A stretch of 64,000 bases of DNA from Zygnema cylindricum (GCA_037447655.1 JBBHKE010003308.1:126001-190000); one strand, 5' to 3'; shown: positions 1 through 11,440, counted from the stretch's first letter. Notes: generated from the letters alone by a model not told the origin. A program made the numbers and translations.

Positions 1-379
1 CAACAATAGGAATATCCCTAGCCTAGGAAGGAGAGACAAGGATAGAGGTGTTAAGATAACGACTCCCAAAGAGCACAAGGGGTGATTCCCACCCAAGGAA
101 CGGGAGACAAGCGTGGAGGCGATAAGACACTGACCCCCTAAGTCGAGAGCAATCAAGGTTAAAAAAGAAATGTTTGAAATTGCAAAAGAGATGGCAACAC
201 AACTTTTGGGAGTAAGGGATTGGAAGTTTTGACTTCCATCGAGGATTATTGCTCAATACTCGATACTCTATATAGGGTATCAATTCTGGCCTCAATATGG
301 TACGGAAAATCGTACGGAAAAGGTACAAAAAAACGTTCGCCTCCCCCCTTCCCCCCCCCACTGAGGGCGCCCGCCTGGC
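1..379. other. No gene recognised
   Basis: I see no convincing coding region here. Short open frames exist on both strands but have no recognisable motif. The stretch ends in a C-rich then G-rich low-complexity segment. Confidence 0.4.
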
Positions 380-405
380 GGGGGGGGGGGGGGGGGGGGG
401 GGGGG
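380..405 (+). repeat. Poly-G homopolymer (26 G)
   Basis: This is an uninterrupted run of G just after a C-rich stretch (about 341-374). Such a run can form G-quadruplexes, and its length is unreliable in sequencing, so small indels here should not be trusted. Confidence 0.9.
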
Positions 406-429
406 TTGCTTTTGAATTTGTTTTAACCT

Positions 430-600
430 AGCGTCCACTTCGATATATCGCGGTAAAAAATATATCGAATTATCAGCCAATACATCGCATAAATATCGCG
501 ATATTCGCCTCCTCAATATATCGAGGCGATGCATTGCTTATCGGGTACCCAAAATTCGGTACATATCTAACATCGGCAAGGGGCCCTCGATACCCAACAC
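430..600. repeat. MITE-like AT-rich palindromic element
   Basis: The segment is dense in self-complementary TATCGCGATA and TATATCGA motifs and ends in CGATACCCAACACT. A very similar segment lies at about 7980-8125, and both resemble the ends of the element at 26596-27423 (CGATACACAACAC). I read it as a small non-autonomous inverted-repeat element. No target duplication was identified. Confidence 0.35.
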
Positions 601-756
601 TGGTAATTATATTGGTAATACAACCGTCGCAAAACAAAAGCATGAACGTATGAATTTTCACAAATCGTCAAAATGTAGCCATTCAACTACGAATGGGCGT
701 CAAAGTATCGCTACGCGTAACAAGACAAGAATGAGACTGGATTTTTCCGGTTAACT

Positions 757-1213
757 ACAGGCAGAGGTCGCAAACGGTTAACCGAAACCGTAACCGACCG
801 CCCGCGTTGGATCCGGAACGGATTCGGTTGCCAAATTTGGGGGGTCGGGCGGATTCGGGTGGGTGATTCACGAAAAAGAATAAAAGAATCGATTACGGTC
901 GGGTATGCAAAAAACGAAAAAAATTGAAGGTTTGTACTGTCCATACTATCTAACATTATTGTACTTTGTACTCTTGGTATCGTGGAAGTACGTGACATCA
1001 TTTTGTACTTTTTCGGGTACGGGCGGGTACGGGTAGTCGCTAGAAATCGAGTTTCGGTTAACTTTTATTTTCGTAAACGCGTTTCGGGTAACGGTTAACA
1101 ATTTTGGAGCGTGACATAACCCGGTCGGGCGTCGGTACTCAGATTTCGAAAAAAAAATAAAATGTTGGTTTCGGTTATCTAAAATTTTGACTTTTGTGAC
1201 CTCTGCTGCCTGT
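757..1213. mobile_element. Possible small TIR element
   Basis: The left end begins ACAGGCAGAGGTC and the right end reads GACCTCTGCTGCCTGT, its reverse complement except for a 3-bp insertion. The interior has repeated CGGGTACGGG and GGTTAAC motifs and no coding capacity. The ends look like those of a non-autonomous DNA transposon. No matching target duplication is visible at these boundaries, so the superfamily is unassigned. Confidence 0.4.
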
Positions 1214-2722
1214 ATATGTAGTTGGGGATTGCATGGCTCACATTAGTCCTACCAGTAACGACATGCACGCACATAAACAAATGATAAAACAGATACACGG
1301 CTGAAGAGGTAAAAATAAGGTTCCCTCAAGTTTGAGTTACATTGTGAAGACGTCACCCAAAAATCCTAATAGATGTGTATTTAGCTGTTTTGACACTATG
1401 CTGCACAAGTTCCAAATCTAAACACGAATTTCAAGCTGAAGCGCCAAAATAATCTGACATATAATGTAGCATAAGGTCCGCCGAGGTTTCCTGATTGACA
1501 AATTCAGGAAGTTGAGAAGTGACAATTGACAACCGAAAGTCTGCTTCCGCAGCGTTCTCTGTTGGCGTTCTGTGGACTACATATCTATGTCAATTGCGCT
1601 GTAATATGCTGGTTTGTCAGTCTTCTTACAACCTACCAAAACGCAGGAGTTGGGCATTTGTGAACTTGACTGCAGGGTGTGAAAGATAATTGCCCTTTCA
1701 AGTTGTTTTATCTTTGAACAACTGTGACTAACCAAGGAAATATGAGATGAATAAAAAGAAAATCCGATCCGAGTCAGTATACCCTCCGCTGTGATGACGC
1801 CTAAAATAAGCCATTAGGTTGAAAGTATTGCTTCATAATAATTTGATCATTCAAATTTACCGAAGTTCACTTCAGTTTTTCATTTTAAAGATTTCAGAAT
1901 AGGTAACTTATATGTGTACCTAACTATTTGAGAGGGTCTGTATATTTTCTTCATCAATTTCTATTGTCATTTATGTTGCTTTTCATTTTCATAAAAATAC
2001 ATGACAATCCTGAAAAAGATGATGTTTCTTATACAAAAGAAGAATCCAGGTGCCTCAAGGGAAACACTTCAAAATAAGAAACCAGACACAATGTGAGTCT
2101 GGACATTTTTATCAAAAAAGATTCAAACATTCATCTGATTGCAACCAGCAGTGTTCCATCAGGCAATTCAACATTTAGCGAGGGCAAATCTCTTGCGCAT
2201 ATGATACTGTAACATAATAATCCCCATTCCACCACTCCCCGAACAAAAATGGAGAAAGCTTGTCAACTTTGATCACCACTTCTAAACAAAAAAAATCCAA
2301 TCAAGCAAAAAAAAAGCTTTGCTAACAAAAAATACGGTCTACATTCTAAAAAGGATTCCATAAACCAACCCTTTCACTGGTATCACAAGTAGATCTAGAT
2401 GAAAACAGAGGGTACAAGCCTACCTACGCACAGAATCTTAAGCGCTGGAAAAAGGACCTAGATTCTATAACACTAAGACTTTGCTGCAGACGGCAGCAAA
2501 AAAATCTAAGGCAGGAAGTCAAAATAGCAAATGCTGCTGCTGTTAAATTCACATCAAGCAACTGAACTCACTACACCGATCTTCTCAAGCTCCTCTTTCC
2601 AAAATGAAAAGTGTCGACGAGATTGTCCGTAACTTAACTTTATTGTAGTACAGGGAAAAAAAAAATAGTGAACACATGCTTTGCTTACACATTTCCCAAA
2701 CATCATCTACAAATTCACTTAC
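1214..2722. other. Non-coding stretch, nothing recognised
   Basis: AT-rich DNA without a convincing open frame. It may hold downstream exons or 3' UTR of the minus-strand gene whose exon lies at 2723-2901, but none could be identified. Confidence 0.4.
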
Positions 2723-2901
2723 TATCTTCCACAAATTTGACGTTTTTGGGATACACCTGGTCCTTAATCCACATGAAGATGGGAATAACCACATAATACA
2801 GGGATGCGATGGTCCCCATGAGGAAACGGTACAAGAAAGAAAAGGGATTGAAGGGCCCCCTCACATGGTATACACCAATATATGTGTAGGCATTGATGTA
2901 T
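2723..2901 (-). CDS. Single exon of an unrecognised membrane protein
   Basis: On the minus strand an open segment of 59 codons is bounded by a good acceptor (TACAG, just above 2901) and a good donor (GTAAGT, just below 2723). The peptide begins YINAYTYIGVYHV, continues RGPFNPFSFLYRFLMG, and is followed by a hydrophobic stretch of about 16 residues ending IPIFMW. This looks like a transmembrane helix followed by a charged loop (KDQVYPK). The density of aromatic and turn residues, and the exact splice sites, argue for real coding sequence. I do not recognise the family. Upstream exons would have to lie above 2901, within or beyond the PPR gene, and none was found, so this may be a gene fragment. 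Confidence 0.45.
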
Positions 2902-3024
2902 CTGTACTTAAAGTTAGAATGGTCAGTTTAGTGAAGCTAGTATGGGAGGTCTACTTGGATAGTAACTGAAAAATTTCGAGAAGAGTGAAAGTTAACTGAC
3001 AGAAAATAGTCCAATTTTTGGCAG

Positions 3025-4139
3025 CTTGCAGAATGGGCTTTCAAGCAGGAATGGTTTGAGACTTGTGCTCGAGACTTTTCTCGACAAATGGACCGATATG
3101 GGAAAGCGAGACGGTTTTCTGAAATGGAAGCGACATTCCATCAAATGCAAGAGAGTGGCTTTCCGCCTGACCAAGTTTCCTATACCATATTGATAAGCTC
3201 GTGGGGACGAGTAGGGGAAATGGAGAAGGCATTGGATTATTTTAATGAGATGAAGGCTTATGGCATTATGCCAGATGTTATGACTTACTCTTCGGCTATG
3301 AGTGCCTATGGTGAAGGAGGGCTTCCTGAGAAGGCAGAGGAGTTGCTAAAGGTGAGGTTTTTAGCTCTGGCTTCTTGCGACAAATTTGATCCCTATCTTT
3401 GTTTGACTTTTGGTGAGAGCGATTTCAAGGATTATGACACTTTGCTCGTAGATCTTGAGTGATCCAGGGCATGAGCTATTTTCCTGTAGCTGTTTGAGAG
3501 TCTCTGACTTGTCTAGTGATCTCTATTGCTAACTATGGTATCTGATGTATGGAATAGCCTGTTTTCTTCTGTATTCATCATCGCCTGTATTTATCATCTT
3601 CGTTGCTGTCTGTTTGTTCAGAGCCTTGACTGGCACCAAAAACTTTAAAAACCTTTAAATACTCTTCTGAAAAAATCTTATCCACTGAGACATTAGTTAT
3701 TGAGCACGGCGTTTCTCGTTTACTTTTGCACATCGGCGTTGACGTGCCTGAGATGTGTGAGGTTTAGTGCGTTAGGCTCCATGTTTTATACTTATGGCTC
3801 AGGACTACAGAGGTTTATGGGTGTCTATGTAACAGGTCTGAGTTTTGTGGGTGTTTATCTAATGAGTTAGTTTAAATTCAGAGTTTAGAAGATTATGTTT
3901 TATTAAGCGTTAATGCATGCTTGTTGCTCATTTCTTGAGAATACTCTATTGATGATATATGGCATCCCATGTAAGTCAGCCAATAAAATGTTGGGTTCAA
4001 GATTACGAAATAATAATAATTGTATCTCTTTTGGGTTGTAGATGGTGGGTGCTGTTGTGCCGTGGTTGTGGATTTCTACTGTATATATCACATTTGTGTA
4101 TGTGTATGGGTGCATATACATGTATAATATAGCATACAC

Positions 4140-4219
<80 letters not shown>

Positions 4220-5929
4220 GTGTATGCTATATTATACATGTATACACACGTAGATATATATATGTACGTTTTTTTGTTTTTTTTTAACAGAAAGTACAGT
4301 ACGAGTGTTTTGCAGTACTGAGGTGGCTCATGAATGCGGCAGGAGATGGAAGGTGCAGGAATTCAAAGCTCGATAGCGTCCTACACCATAGTCATAACGG
4401 CCTATGGAAGAAAGGGAAAACCCTCTGAAGCTCAGCGAGTATTTGGAGAGATGCAAAGTCGGGCGAAACTGATTCCCGACACGAAGGCTTATACTGCCCT
4501 AATGGGTGCCCATGTCAGCGCAGGAAATTTGGAAAAGTCTCTGGAATTATTTCAGGTAAGGCTTTGGCTTCGGCTTTGGCTGTAAGCCATTGATAAGGCT
4601 TTGTGGAACAGGGATTTGATGCCTGTGACGATTTTTTTGATTGTGGTTTTGTTCTATTTTTAGTTTGAGAGCTGCAGGAATATACTCGAGTGCAGTTTAT
4701 TAGCAAGGCTTAAGTTTAACTTTCAGCTGATACTTTGACGATGACCACATCCCATATGAACTTGTTATGTTCTTAAGCATGTCAAACCATTTTGAAAAGT
4801 ACAGTTTGCCTGACACTTTCCATCTGCTGATCTTAATTGATGAATTCGATCAAAAAAATTCCATTTTTCACAATATGAATTGACCTTTTTGATGAACTTC
4901 TTAGCAAATGGTTTCCTCCTGTCAGAACATGAAAAGACTCGGAGTTCCTGTGGATGATCTCGCTCGAGCCCGATTAGTCGAAGCTTGTGGAAACGCCGGA
5001 CGTTGTGAGGAGGCAGTTAAACTGGTTTTAGAAGGAGAGGTCGAGGGTCGTCGAGCTGGAGCAAATACATATGCAGCCCTTATAAGCGCTTTTGGTGTTA
5101 ATGGGTTCTGTAAGAAAAATCTTTTTTCTTAGTTTTTTCATATCTTTTTCCTGGCTATCACTTGGCTGGATTCTTGTGATTTCCCTTCTTTTCTTGTTTT
5201 CTGTTCGGGTTTAGGGTGTCCTGAGTCTTTTTCCATGGAGTCACGTGGAAATGTTGGGGAGTTGAAATGAGGGTTTTGACTGGAGTTGGAAATTGGAATA
5301 TATCCATTATGAAGCACGGCTAGAAAGTTGATTTCTGACAGTAAGGAAAGATGGGGGACAAGTGCGATATAATAAAAGCCATGACGAAACTTATGGGGTG
5401 AAATGAAATGAAATAGTTTAATTCAACCTCTCTGCATTTAACATGCTGTATCTGTGTCGTTACTATGTCTAAGATTCATGATTAAGCATAATATGTCTGA
5501 GATGGTGAATGAAAATGCTGTTTTTTCTGTGATGCAGTGGAGGAAGCTCAGGAAGTGTTCGATGAAATGGTCGCATCGAAACAACCGATTGTCGGGAAGG
5601 TTTTTGTCGCTCTTTTTGTTGCTTATGCGAGTGCCGGGAGGGAGGAGACAGCCATGGATATTAAAGAGAAGATGGTAAAGGCTGGATGGGAACCAACCTG
5701 GAGACAAATGGACGAAATGATTAATGCTCTCCTTCTTGGAGGATTAGAAAACGCGGCATCATCTTTGACTAAGTTGCGAGATAGGTCGGATCAAGTAGTA
5801 AATTCGGAAGGTGTTGAGCAATTGAAGAAACCGAAGGTCGGTTCTGGAATAAGTTCGTCTCCGAGCCGAAGTCCCAATGAGGTTTTGACAGGTGTAGATT
5901 CAGTTTTTTCCGTCAGAACAGTAGAGTGA
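3025..5929 (+). CDS. Pentatricopeptide repeat protein, 3' part (5' truncated)
   Basis: PPR proteins are helical-repeat RNA-binding proteins, usually acting on transcripts in plastids or mitochondria. Four exons are supported: about 3025-3351, 4343-4555, 4926-5109 and 5538-5929, joined by GT-AG introns in consistent phase and giving about 371 residues. About eight 35-residue P-type motifs can be read, for example PDQVSYTILISSWGRVGEM and PDVMTYSSAMSAYGEGG. The C-terminal tail after residue about 320 is Ser/Lys-rich and outside the repeats. The first exon starts in mid-repeat after an acceptor-like CAG, and no transit peptide or upstream exon is visible. Either 5' exons lie further left and are missed, or the gene is truncated. 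The many introns are notable, since most angiosperm PPR genes have few. No E or DYW editing domain is seen. The exact orthologue is not assigned. Confidence 0.8.
4115..4244. repeat. 130-bp perfect palindrome with (TA)n core
   Basis: This lies inside the first visible intron of the PPR gene. An arm of about 30 bp containing ATAGCATACACATTATA is followed by an uninterrupted TA run and then the exact reverse complement arm ending near 4244. The whole unit can extrude as one hairpin or cruciform. Confidence 0.9.
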
Positions 5930-6424
5930 ATGAATGAATTAATCATATGATTTTCATAGTGAGAGTTTTTGTGGAGGATATGACTAAAAGGGACGAGGTT
6001 CTGGGTTTGTTGACATACCAAATTGACGATTTGGGAATTGATAAAGACATCCAATTTAATAAATGTGAAACAAGATAAGTCCAAGACAAACAAACTTCAC
6101 CCGAAAAAAATAATCTGGCAATTTGTACTCACAAAGTTCTGAATAATTCCTGCTATAATAGACCTAGACAAGAAAAAGAGCTTTGTGAACTTGTACAAAG
6201 TTACGGTGGCACCATAATTGGGGGAAATTTACACAATTTCCTTCTAAAATGATCTGCATGTGGTGGCACATTATCGATGGAGCCCTTGAACAACAGCTAG
6301 ACTGCATCGCTACAGGGGGCAGTCTAGGATTAGCCGTGTGATTATCCTTTAGTTTGACATTAAGATGCGCCCAAACTGAAAGCCCTAAGTGCGGGAAATT
6401 GGGTATATTTGATCTTGTAAACTT
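5930..6424. other. PPR 3' flank, nothing recognised
   Basis: AT-rich DNA downstream of the PPR stop codon, presumably 3' UTR and spacer. No further gene is visible. Confidence 0.4.
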
Positions 6425-6778
6425 CTAAGTGTGTGTCCAGAAGGCCCATACGATAAGCATACAATATGTTTTGAGATACAATATGCACAAAACACATAAT
6501 CTATGTGGTGTAACAAACAAGTTAAAATTTAGGGTTGAGTTGGACAACAAATAGATAGGGTATTGAAAGAGCATTAAAATGCCCAAAAGGTTTTGAAAAA
6601 TTAAAGTCAATTTGAGGGGTTAAAACGGTCATAAACCTGTCTTAAATCGAGGCTGTTGGATTTGATAAATCCATAGGTCGAAAACAGAACGAACTTAAAT
6701 GAAAAAATCCCATGAGATATGTACCATTTGATGTTCTTAGGAGCAAGTGTCTTAGGGTGTGTGCCCATGTGTTCAAGG
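6425..6778. repeat. Diverged copy of hAT-like MITE interior
   Basis: Blocks such as GGCCCATAC, CATACAATATG and AGGGTTGAGTTG occur here in the same order as in the intact element at 53592-54410, but with many differences. I read it as an older relative of that element. Confidence 0.3.
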
Positions 6779-7040
6779 CATAGTTCAAAAGTAGATGAAA
6801 GTAGGCCCATACAATATGCCTATTGTATGCAAAACATACAATATGACCTTAAGACCCATATTGTATTTGGATCTATTCGGACCAATTAAAACATTCAGAC
6901 CAAAAATTGGACCAATTAAAACATTCGGACCAAAAAAAAAAATTACACCGTCAGATTCGGACGATCAGACGGTCGCTAATCAAAGTAGCGATCTAAGAAG
7001 ATCACATGAAAAGCCCATAACACAACTTACGATAAAGGCG
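6779..7040 (+). mobile_element. hAT-like MITE copy, 3' truncated
   Basis: The segment starts CATAGTTCAAAAGTAG and contains CCCATACAATATGCCTA and AGATCACATGAAAAGCCC. It matches the intact element at 53592-54410 in the same orientation, with a large internal deletion. The terminal inverted repeat at the 3' side is missing. Homology stops near 7035-7040, where the LINE-like sequence begins, which suggests that the LINE insertion or a later deletion removed the end. Confidence 0.6.
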
Positions 7041-7640
7041 CCGACCATGTTGGGGTGGCGGCTCGTGATGCCGCTAAGGCGAAGGAGCGTGATTATGCCC
7101 ACCGGGACCATATGGATGACTTTATTCCGATGGCGGTCGAGATCTTTGGTTGTCTGGGTGTTGCAATGGACGAGTTTCTCCGTACTTGCGCTCGACGTGC
7201 TTTCGAGCGCCGAGGATCAGGGAGCCCTCCTCCTTCGGTCCTTACTTCTTTTTATCGTCAACGCTTATCCGTGGCTTTACAACGAGTGCAAGCTTCTATT
7301 CTCCTCCGATCGGCTGTTGCGGCTATGAATCGTCGCCAGGTTCCAGAACTCCCACAACGTGCTCCCTCGGGATGGGGGGACTTACATGGTTGCTTTTCGT
7401 AGTTATTTAATTGGGTCGGGGTTGGGGTTGTAGTCTTGGTTTTGTTAGTTCCCGTGCTTTTCATTTTGAGTTTGGGTGCTTTTATTTTCCTTGTTATTAT
7501 TTTCTTTTTATTTTTGTTGTGCTGTTATTTTATTCCCCTGCTGGTAGTTTTTCAGTTTCGGCCATGCCACCTCTGTTGTACCCCCGGACTCAGATGGTTT
7601 ACCATCGTGCTTTTTAATTTATCCTGCGTTTTTTTTATTA
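7041..7640 (+). pseudogene. 3' end of a LINE-like non-LTR retrotransposon
   Basis: A frame from about 7055 to 7402 reads like the C-terminal end of a plant LINE reverse-transcriptase polyprotein: ARDAAKAKERDY, then FIPMAVEIFGCLGVAMDEF and LTSFYRQRLSVALQRVQA. This part would lie downstream of the RT palm. About 230 bp of T-rich sequence follows, resembling a 3' UTR, and ends near 7629. The last 97 bp (7533-7629) recur at 36859-36957 with few differences, and shorter pieces recur near 42510, 42600 and 43440, as expected of 5'-truncated LINE tails. The RT domain is absent, so this is a 5'-truncated copy. The family assignment rests on pattern memory only. Confidence 0.45.
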
Positions 7641-8278
7641 GGGTTTGTTAGTGTTGACGCGAAATGAGAATATATGATCCTAATTGAATGCATGGAGACG
7701 TGGCATATTTTAGTCTCATTCCTTAAATAACGTTCTAAACACGATTTCATGATTTTCGGCCAAAAAAAGAAGCGACCGAATTAGTGTTATCACCTCTAAT
7801 AACGATGAGTTGTGTAATACAACAGTTGGGCGAACCACTCCGGACTCGCGACGTCAACATTTTCTAGTAGCGAAGTCTCATGGTACTGGATGCGTCGCTT
7901 TAAGTCACGGAACGAAAATCACGTTGTACGTGGCGTATCAAACAATTTGTCTTCATCGCTAAAATAACATATTATATGAAATACTATATTTAAAAAAATA
8001 CTATACATCGCGATAATTTTTGTTAGTCTCGACACGATATATCGAGAAGCTTGCTCTATCGATATTCGATATATTGACTATCAAAATTATCGCGATATGA
8101 AATTACCCGATACCCAACACTATTAATTTGTACATTCGAACGAGTCAACAAACGTAAACGACAAATCTGTGAGCTTTTCCTAGCCGCCCACTTAGGCCGG
8201 CCACACGTCGCGAAAAGTCATCACGCTTTAAATATGACGCATGCAGAGGTGTGGCACGCGTGAAGACAGCTCAGGTCG
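7641..8278. repeat. Non-coding; palindromic MITE remnant near 7980-8125
   Basis: The stretch near 7980-8125 carries ATCGCGATAATTTT, TATATCGA and a terminal GATACCCAACACT, like the element at 430-600. A motif resembling the end of the 36220-36445 MITE (CTAATAACGAT) occurs near 7795. No gene is seen. Confidence 0.3.
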
Positions 8279-8410
8279 TACAGCAGTCGCAAGAGCCACA
8301 CTACTTATAAAAGATAGCACGTCCTTTGGAGTTTGGACCTCCATTACAGCAGTCGCAAGAGCCACACTACTTATAAAAGATAGCACGTCCTTTGGAGTTT
8401 GGACCTCCAT
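8279..8410. repeat. 66-bp tandem duplication with TATA-like motif
   Basis: Two adjacent, essentially identical copies begin ACAGCAGTCGCAAGAGCC. Each contains CTTATAAAAGATAGC, a good TATA-box match, followed by GTTTGGACCTCCATT. On the plus strand this would place duplicated core promoters about 90-190 bp upstream of the open frame at 8484. Promoter activity is an inference. Confidence 0.75.
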
Positions 8411-8483
8411 TGTCGTTTAGCAGACTTTTGGCAAACCAATCAGAATCAGCTGCGAGTTCGCTGCCCGATTCTCTCATATTTGT

Positions 8484-8708
8484 TTGGCCTTTAACGGCGC
8501 CCCATATTTTGTGAATCAGGTTGGCAATGATGCTTTATTGGAGGACCTCTCGCACTTTGATGAACTTCCTAAGCTCTCTGACTCCCAAGTGGCATTTCAA
8601 ATCCTCACTCGTTGCTTTGCTCAACGTCCTCTCTATCTCGCTCGGACGGTACCACCTGTTGTTCTGAGAAAACTGCTGGCACTGAAGATGAAGAAGATGC
8701 AACAGTAG
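8484..8708 (+). other. Unrecognised short open frame
   Basis: An open frame of 74 codons contains VNQVGNDALLEDLSHFDELP and VAFQILTRCFAQRP. Composition looks protein-like rather than random, and it follows the duplicated TATA-like motif. No family is recognised. It could be the end of a mobile-element protein or a chance ORF. Confidence 0.2.
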
Positions 8709-9431
8709 TCATCGTAGAACAAATCAAGAGAGGAAGCTTCCACAAATACCGATGGCTGAACAGCAACTTTGACAGACTATAACTTTCGGAAAAACGCTCT
8801 AAACGTCTTGAAAATTTGCCAAAATGTAGAAAACATACAAAAAAACACACACACAAAATTTAAATTAATTCCGCTTACAAATCTGTGAGATATGTAGAAA
8901 TGAAATTACATAAAACTGAGTGTACAGTTTTCATATCATGTGTTCCTAAAAATCAAATTCACTAAGTCCTACTTCTAGACACCGAAACTACACTAAGCTG
9001 TATGGAGGCATTCCAGACTTACATCTAACATTCCATCACAACAAATAATTCACTATGAACAAAGTTCTATTCTACCAAATATTTACACCGAAGATCAGAC
9101 AACGTAAAGTGATAATGATAAAGTCACGCCTCGTCACTATTTATTGGCGGCGGCTGTCAGCGGTCTGATTAGAGGATTTGGCACCGTAGAACTGACTTCA
9201 CAAAGTCCCGTGGTCCTGCCCAATTTCCGTACGTCCACGGAGGACATACTCACGCATTATCCCAAGTGACGACGCGTGTCTCAAGTGTGAATGAACCGTG
9301 AACTCCTAACTTCACTGTAACACTAATTTTGGTAAGAACTAAACCGAACTCAACCAAAAATAGCTTAACTCCTAAACAACTCTCTCTCCCTCACAGCTGA
9401 GGCATAGAGAGGACTAAAGCTTTCTAAAAAC
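8709..9431. other. Non-coding stretch, nothing recognised
   Basis: No gene or repeat with identifiable ends was found in this interval. Confidence 0.4.
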
Positions 9432-9602
9432 AACATATAATAGTGACCCAAGCGGCTTCTTTCCTTCCTCGTACTAGCAAAGCCTTAGTAATTGCCACCG
9501 ATCTCGTCCCAAAACTCGAAGAAGAGAATGTCCATGTTGTCTCTCGTATCCCGTCAAACATAGACCTCCTCTCTACCCACCATCGCTTGACCTTTTGAAA
9601 CC
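9432..9602 (-). pseudogene. Fragment of pogo-like transposase
   Basis: Read on the minus strand this matches the start of the transposase region at about 59128-59300. Both encode KRWWVERRS, DGIRETT and SSFGTRSVA in the same frame with scattered substitutions. It is a short orphan piece abutting the copia fragment. Because both copies keep the same frame, the match supports the reading of the 59 kb copy. Confidence 0.7.
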
Positions 9603-9627
9603 TTGTACATAATAGAATGTCAAAATT

Positions 9628-10920
9628 TTGCTAAGTCTACTGGCTATAGAGAATTTGGAAATACATCAAATGGATGTTAAAACGGCCTTCTTGCATAGAG
9701 AGTTAGAAGAAACCATTTATATGAAGCAACCTGAAATGTATGTTGAAAAGGGAAAGGAAGAATTAGTGTGTAAATTGATGAAATCTTTGTATGGGATAAA
9801 ACAAGCCCCGCGTCAGTGGAATTTGAAGTTAGATGACTTTGTGAATGGGCTAGGTTTTAAGAGAATTAGCTCATATCATTCTGTATATGTTTTAAAAGGA
9901 GAGGATGGGATAGTATACATTGCTGTATATGTGGATTACCTAGTAATTATAAGTAAGTCAATGAATAAAATAAGCTACATTAAAGCGACTTTAAGGTCTA
10001 GGTTTGAGATGAAGGACCTCGGTGAGGTCAAGTATATTTTAGGTATACGGGTAGAAAGAGAAATAAACAAAAGGCTGATTATGCTGACTCAGAAAGAAGC
10101 AATAAGTAACACGCTGGAAAGATTTGAAATCAAAGATGTAAAGGGATCTATAACTCCCATGGAATTCAGTCAGAAATTGGAAAGAAGGGATTGATATTCA
10201 GGCATTATGGTGTGTGAGAGTCTAGAGTCAGGGGAAGAGGAGTTTATGGCTTCAAAACCATATAGACATGTAGTAGGAAGTCTTATATATTGTATGAACT
10301 GTACGAAACATAATATTGCAGCAGCTGTAGGGGTCTTAAGTAAAAGTCTGCAGAATCCTAAAAAGGCAGAATTAGAAGCTGCAAAAATGGTGTTGAGATA
10401 TCTTGCAGGTACTCAAAATCTTAAACTTGTACTCGGAGGAGAAGAAGTGAAAATACAGACGTGGAACGACGCTAGCTATAGGGACATGCCAAGCCAAAAA
10501 TCCACAACCGCTTTTGTTCTTAAGATTGGAGATGGAACTTGCTGCTGGAGTAGCAAACTACAAAAGGTTACAACTCAGTCCTCAATGGAGTCAGTATACA
10601 TGGCAACAACTTTTGCCCTCAAGGAGCTCTTATGGGTTAAGTCTATTTTACAAGAACTTGGGTATATGCAACCAGGTACTCAATCTATCTGGTGTGACAA
10701 CCATCTGGTGTGACAACCAGGCAGCCATTGCCATTCACTCTAACCCCAGTCATCATTTTAAAAACAAACACATGGATGTTTGTCTTCACTTTGTCCAGAA
10801 AAAGAGCTTGCAAAAGTGATTAAATTTTGTTATTTAGCGGATGAGGAGATGGTGGCTGACATGTTAACTAAAGCCCTTCCTGCTCCTATTTGCAGTTTTG
10901 CAGAGAAGTTATTGGACTAA
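9628..10920 (+). pseudogene. Ty1/copia reverse transcriptase-RNase H remnant
   Basis: The frame from 9628 to 10194 carries copia RT landmarks: HQMDVKTAFLHRELEE, VCKLMKSLYGIKQAPRQW, and AVYVDYLVI where YVDD is expected, so the second catalytic Asp is Tyr. After a stop, 10207-10713 covers the RT-RNase H connection (YRHVVGSLIY) and RNase H (WSSKLQKVTTQSSMES). A 16-bp tandem duplication near 10690-10721 (ATCTGGTGTGACAACC twice) shifts the frame inside the CDNQAAI motif. The tail (ADEEMVADMLTKALP) continues to a stop at 10918-10920. Gag, protease and integrase are absent. A polypurine tract and LTR-like start follow directly, so this is the 3' end of a dead element. Confidence 0.85.
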
Positions 10921-10940
10921 GTGAGTAACTGAGTCTAAAG

Positions 10941-11440
10941 ATTTAGGGGAGTGTTGTAATTTGGAATCTTTATATTCAGTAGATTGGGCTGTGAGAAGAG
11001 ACCAAAATGACTTAGAATATTTATAAAGAGTTTTTAATACTTACTCATTAGTACGCGAGCAAAGTACAAAATTGTATTTTACCTTGCGATTTTATGGATG
11101 CCGACATGCACCACACTATTATAATCCCGGATCAAACAGAATGAATCTGGTCCGGATATCGGAAATATTGGTACAGATTTCGAATCAGACGGATGTTTGA
11201 AATATATGCAGGACATTTCTATGATCAGATTAGAAACATCCGGATATTTCAGAAATTTTTGGTATGGTACGGTTTATGATCATTGATTTCGAGTCGTGTC
11301 GACGGACGTGATTCACGTGGGACCACAAGCTTGATTCGCGTGGAACCACAAGTGACGAAACATGAATCACGTGGGACCACAAGTGACGAAGCACTCACGT
11401 GCTTCGTACTACACTACGAGAGTGGACTTTAACGACCACC
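10941..11440 (+). mobile_element. Polypurine tract and probable 3' LTR of copia element
   Basis: ATTTAGGGGAG (10941-10951) is a plausible polypurine tract, followed at once by TGTTG, the typical LTR start. The LTR end is not clear. Around 11300-11400 there are repeated GATTCACGTGGGACCACAAG blocks of about 20-35 bp. No target duplication was identified. Confidence 0.5.
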
